Part shown: piece by piece, positions 5,120 through 6,154 of the stretch
Numbering within the stretch: the first letter of the stretch is position 1
Layout of the letters: each line of letters begins with the position of its first letter
NCBI GenBank assembly: GCA_017645985.1
Contig: JAGCNK010000219.1
Span: 1 to 6,154, forward strand
Source: Bacteroidales bacterium
Lineage (GTDB): Bacteria; Bacteroidota; Bacteroidia; Bacteroidales; UBA3824
Reading direction: 5' to 3'
Length of the DNA: 6,154 nucleotides
Notes under the pieces: generated by a model
The model's input: the letters and a program-made list of their open reading frames with translations, nothing else
Databases searched by the model: none
Told to the model about the DNA's origin: nothing
Translations under genes and position numbers: made by a program

Positions 5120-6154
5120 ATGCTCGATTTCAGCAACGCAAAATTAAATAAAGTTATACTTCACAAAACAGGCAACAAAGCCCGTGAAGAACAGTTGGTT
5201 CTTTCCGACACAGAATTGATGTTGAACGACTCGATTATGGAGATGCTCAAAGGCTTCTTTCTTGGACATTTCAGCAACGAGGCTTTCTACAATTTTACGC
5301 CCAAGGGTCAGCCCGAAGATAACGAGGTGTACACCGCCATCAACAACATATTCAGCAGCGAGGAGTATTTCCTGCCTGAGAGCAAGGCGATTGCAGCCAA
5401 ACTTTACGACGCTGGCACTCATCCAAAAATCAAAGCCGGCGACCTCTACATTGCCACATTCTCCGACCTTGTGGTCGATGACGAACTTGTGGACGCAGTG
5501 GGTATTTTCAAATCGGAAACCAAGCAGGATTTCTTGCGTATCGACATCAGCGGAAACAAGTTTGACATCAAGATAGAAGAAGGCATCAACCTCAACAAAA
5601 TCGACAAAGCCTGCCTCATATACAACACAGAGCAGGATTTTGGCTACAAAATCAACATCATCGACAATGTGAACAAGCAAAGCGAGGCGCAATATTGGCG
5701 CACCGACTTCCTCGGCATTGAGCAGCGCAAAGACGATTTCTATCAGACTCAGAAATATATGGAACTCTGCAAAGACTTTGTGGAGGAGGTTTACAACGAG
5801 GAGCACGAGGTGGAAAAACCCGAACAGATTGCTATGCTCAACAAGTCGAAAAAATATTTCAAGGAAAACGAGAAATTCGACAAGCAGGACTTTGAGGAGA
5901 ACGTGCTCTCGCAACCCGAAGTAATTGAGGCATTTAACGAATACAAACAGCAATACGCCGAAGAAAAAAACGTAGAGTTTGAAGACAATTTCGGTGTGTC
6001 GGAAAACGCCGCCAAAAAGCAGCAGACCAAGATGAAGAGCGTATTAAAACTTGATAAGAACTTCCACATCTATATTCACGGCGACGAAAGCCGCATCCGC
6101 CGAGGCGTTGACCCCGAGACGGGAATGAAGTTTTATCAATTTTACTACGATGAA
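5120..6154 (+). CDS. Nucleoid-associated protein, NdpA/YejK (37-kDa) family, end cut off
   Basis: 345 codons are open from ATG 5120 to the last base of the window, where the stop has not yet been reached. Family features: the N-terminus MLDFSNAKLNKVILHKTGNK, then LMLNDSIMEMLKGFFLGHF (34-52), KAGDLYIATFSDL (about 104-116), a central FKSETKQDFLRI strand pair, an acidic and lysine-rich middle (FVEEVYNEEHEVEKPEQI), and a closing region FHIYIHGDESRIRRGVDPETG followed by KFYQFYYDE. That closing region is the usual end of the family, so only a few residues are probably missing. Known of the family: E. coli YejK/NdpA is a DNA-binding protein found with the nucleoid; its physiological role is unclear, and homologues in Bacteroidota are uncharacterised. 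The start is fixed by the family N-terminus and an A-rich leader (ACAAAAATG). Confidence 0.88.
   Translation, partial: MLDFSNAKLNKVILHKTGNKAREEQLVLSDTELMLNDSIMEMLKGFFLGHFSNEAFYNFTPKGQPEDNEVYTAINNIFSSEEYFLPESKAIAAKLYDAGTHPKIKAGDLYIATFSDLVVDDELVDAVGIFKSETKQDFLRIDISGNKFDIKIEEGINLNKIDKACLIYNTEQDFGYKINIIDNVNKQSEAQYWRTDFLGIEQRKDDFYQTQKYMELCKDFVEEVYNEEHEVEKPEQIAMLNKSKKYFKENEKFDKQDFEENVLSQPEVIEAFNEYKQQYAEEKNVEFEDNFGVSENAAKKQQTKMKSVLKLDKNFHIYIHGDESRIRRGVDPETGMKFYQFYYDE

Noticed and set aside
5144..5953. 269-codon minus-strand open frame
   Set aside because: Antisense shadow of the nucleoid-associated protein gene; the repetitive Val/Leu/Phe-rich translation arises from reading Glu/Lys/Asn codons in reverse.

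Overview
The window looks like chromosomal DNA from a Bacteroidota bacterium, probably of the order Bacteroidales. The evidence is a type IX secretion (T9SS) C-terminal sorting domain, a lipobox-free exported protein starting with the Bacteroidota 'QGFSYQAVVRN' domain, A/T-rich spacers without strong Shine-Dalgarno sites, and a TAnnTTTG-type -7 promoter element. No RNA gene, insertion sequence or CRISPR array is visible.

Layout. (1) Positions 1-1385, minus strand: a UbiD-family decarboxylase whose C-terminus lies outside the window. (2) Positions 1468-1857, minus strand: a SiaC-family (DUF1987) regulatory phosphoprotein, followed by a terminator that sits directly in front of ubiD. (3) Positions 2092-3851, minus strand: a two-gene unit encoding a small exported protein with a T9SS sorting domain (162 aa), then a 414-aa exported protein with tail-fibre-like repeats and no sorting domain. 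The unit ends in a strong terminator (2020-2059). (4) Positions 3852-4210: a 359-base divergent intergenic region. (5) Positions 4211-5074, plus strand: a YitT-family membrane protein. (6) Positions 5120-6154, plus strand: a nucleoid-associated protein of the NdpA/YejK (37-kDa) family, apparently cut off close to its natural end.

The most interesting part is region (4). Read toward the exported-protein pair, it holds a run of ten G and then a complete intrinsic terminator, both upstream of the first start codon. A short reading frame starts before the G run. At ten G it stops before the terminator hairpin. With one more G (or two fewer) it would stay open through the whole hairpin and stop inside the first codons of the T9SS gene. 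This would fit phase-variable attenuation of a surface-protein operon. The geometry is read directly from the sequence; the function is inference.

The flanking genes (UbiD, SiaC, YitT, NdpA-like) look like ordinary housekeeping or regulatory genes with no evident functional tie to the surface-protein pair.
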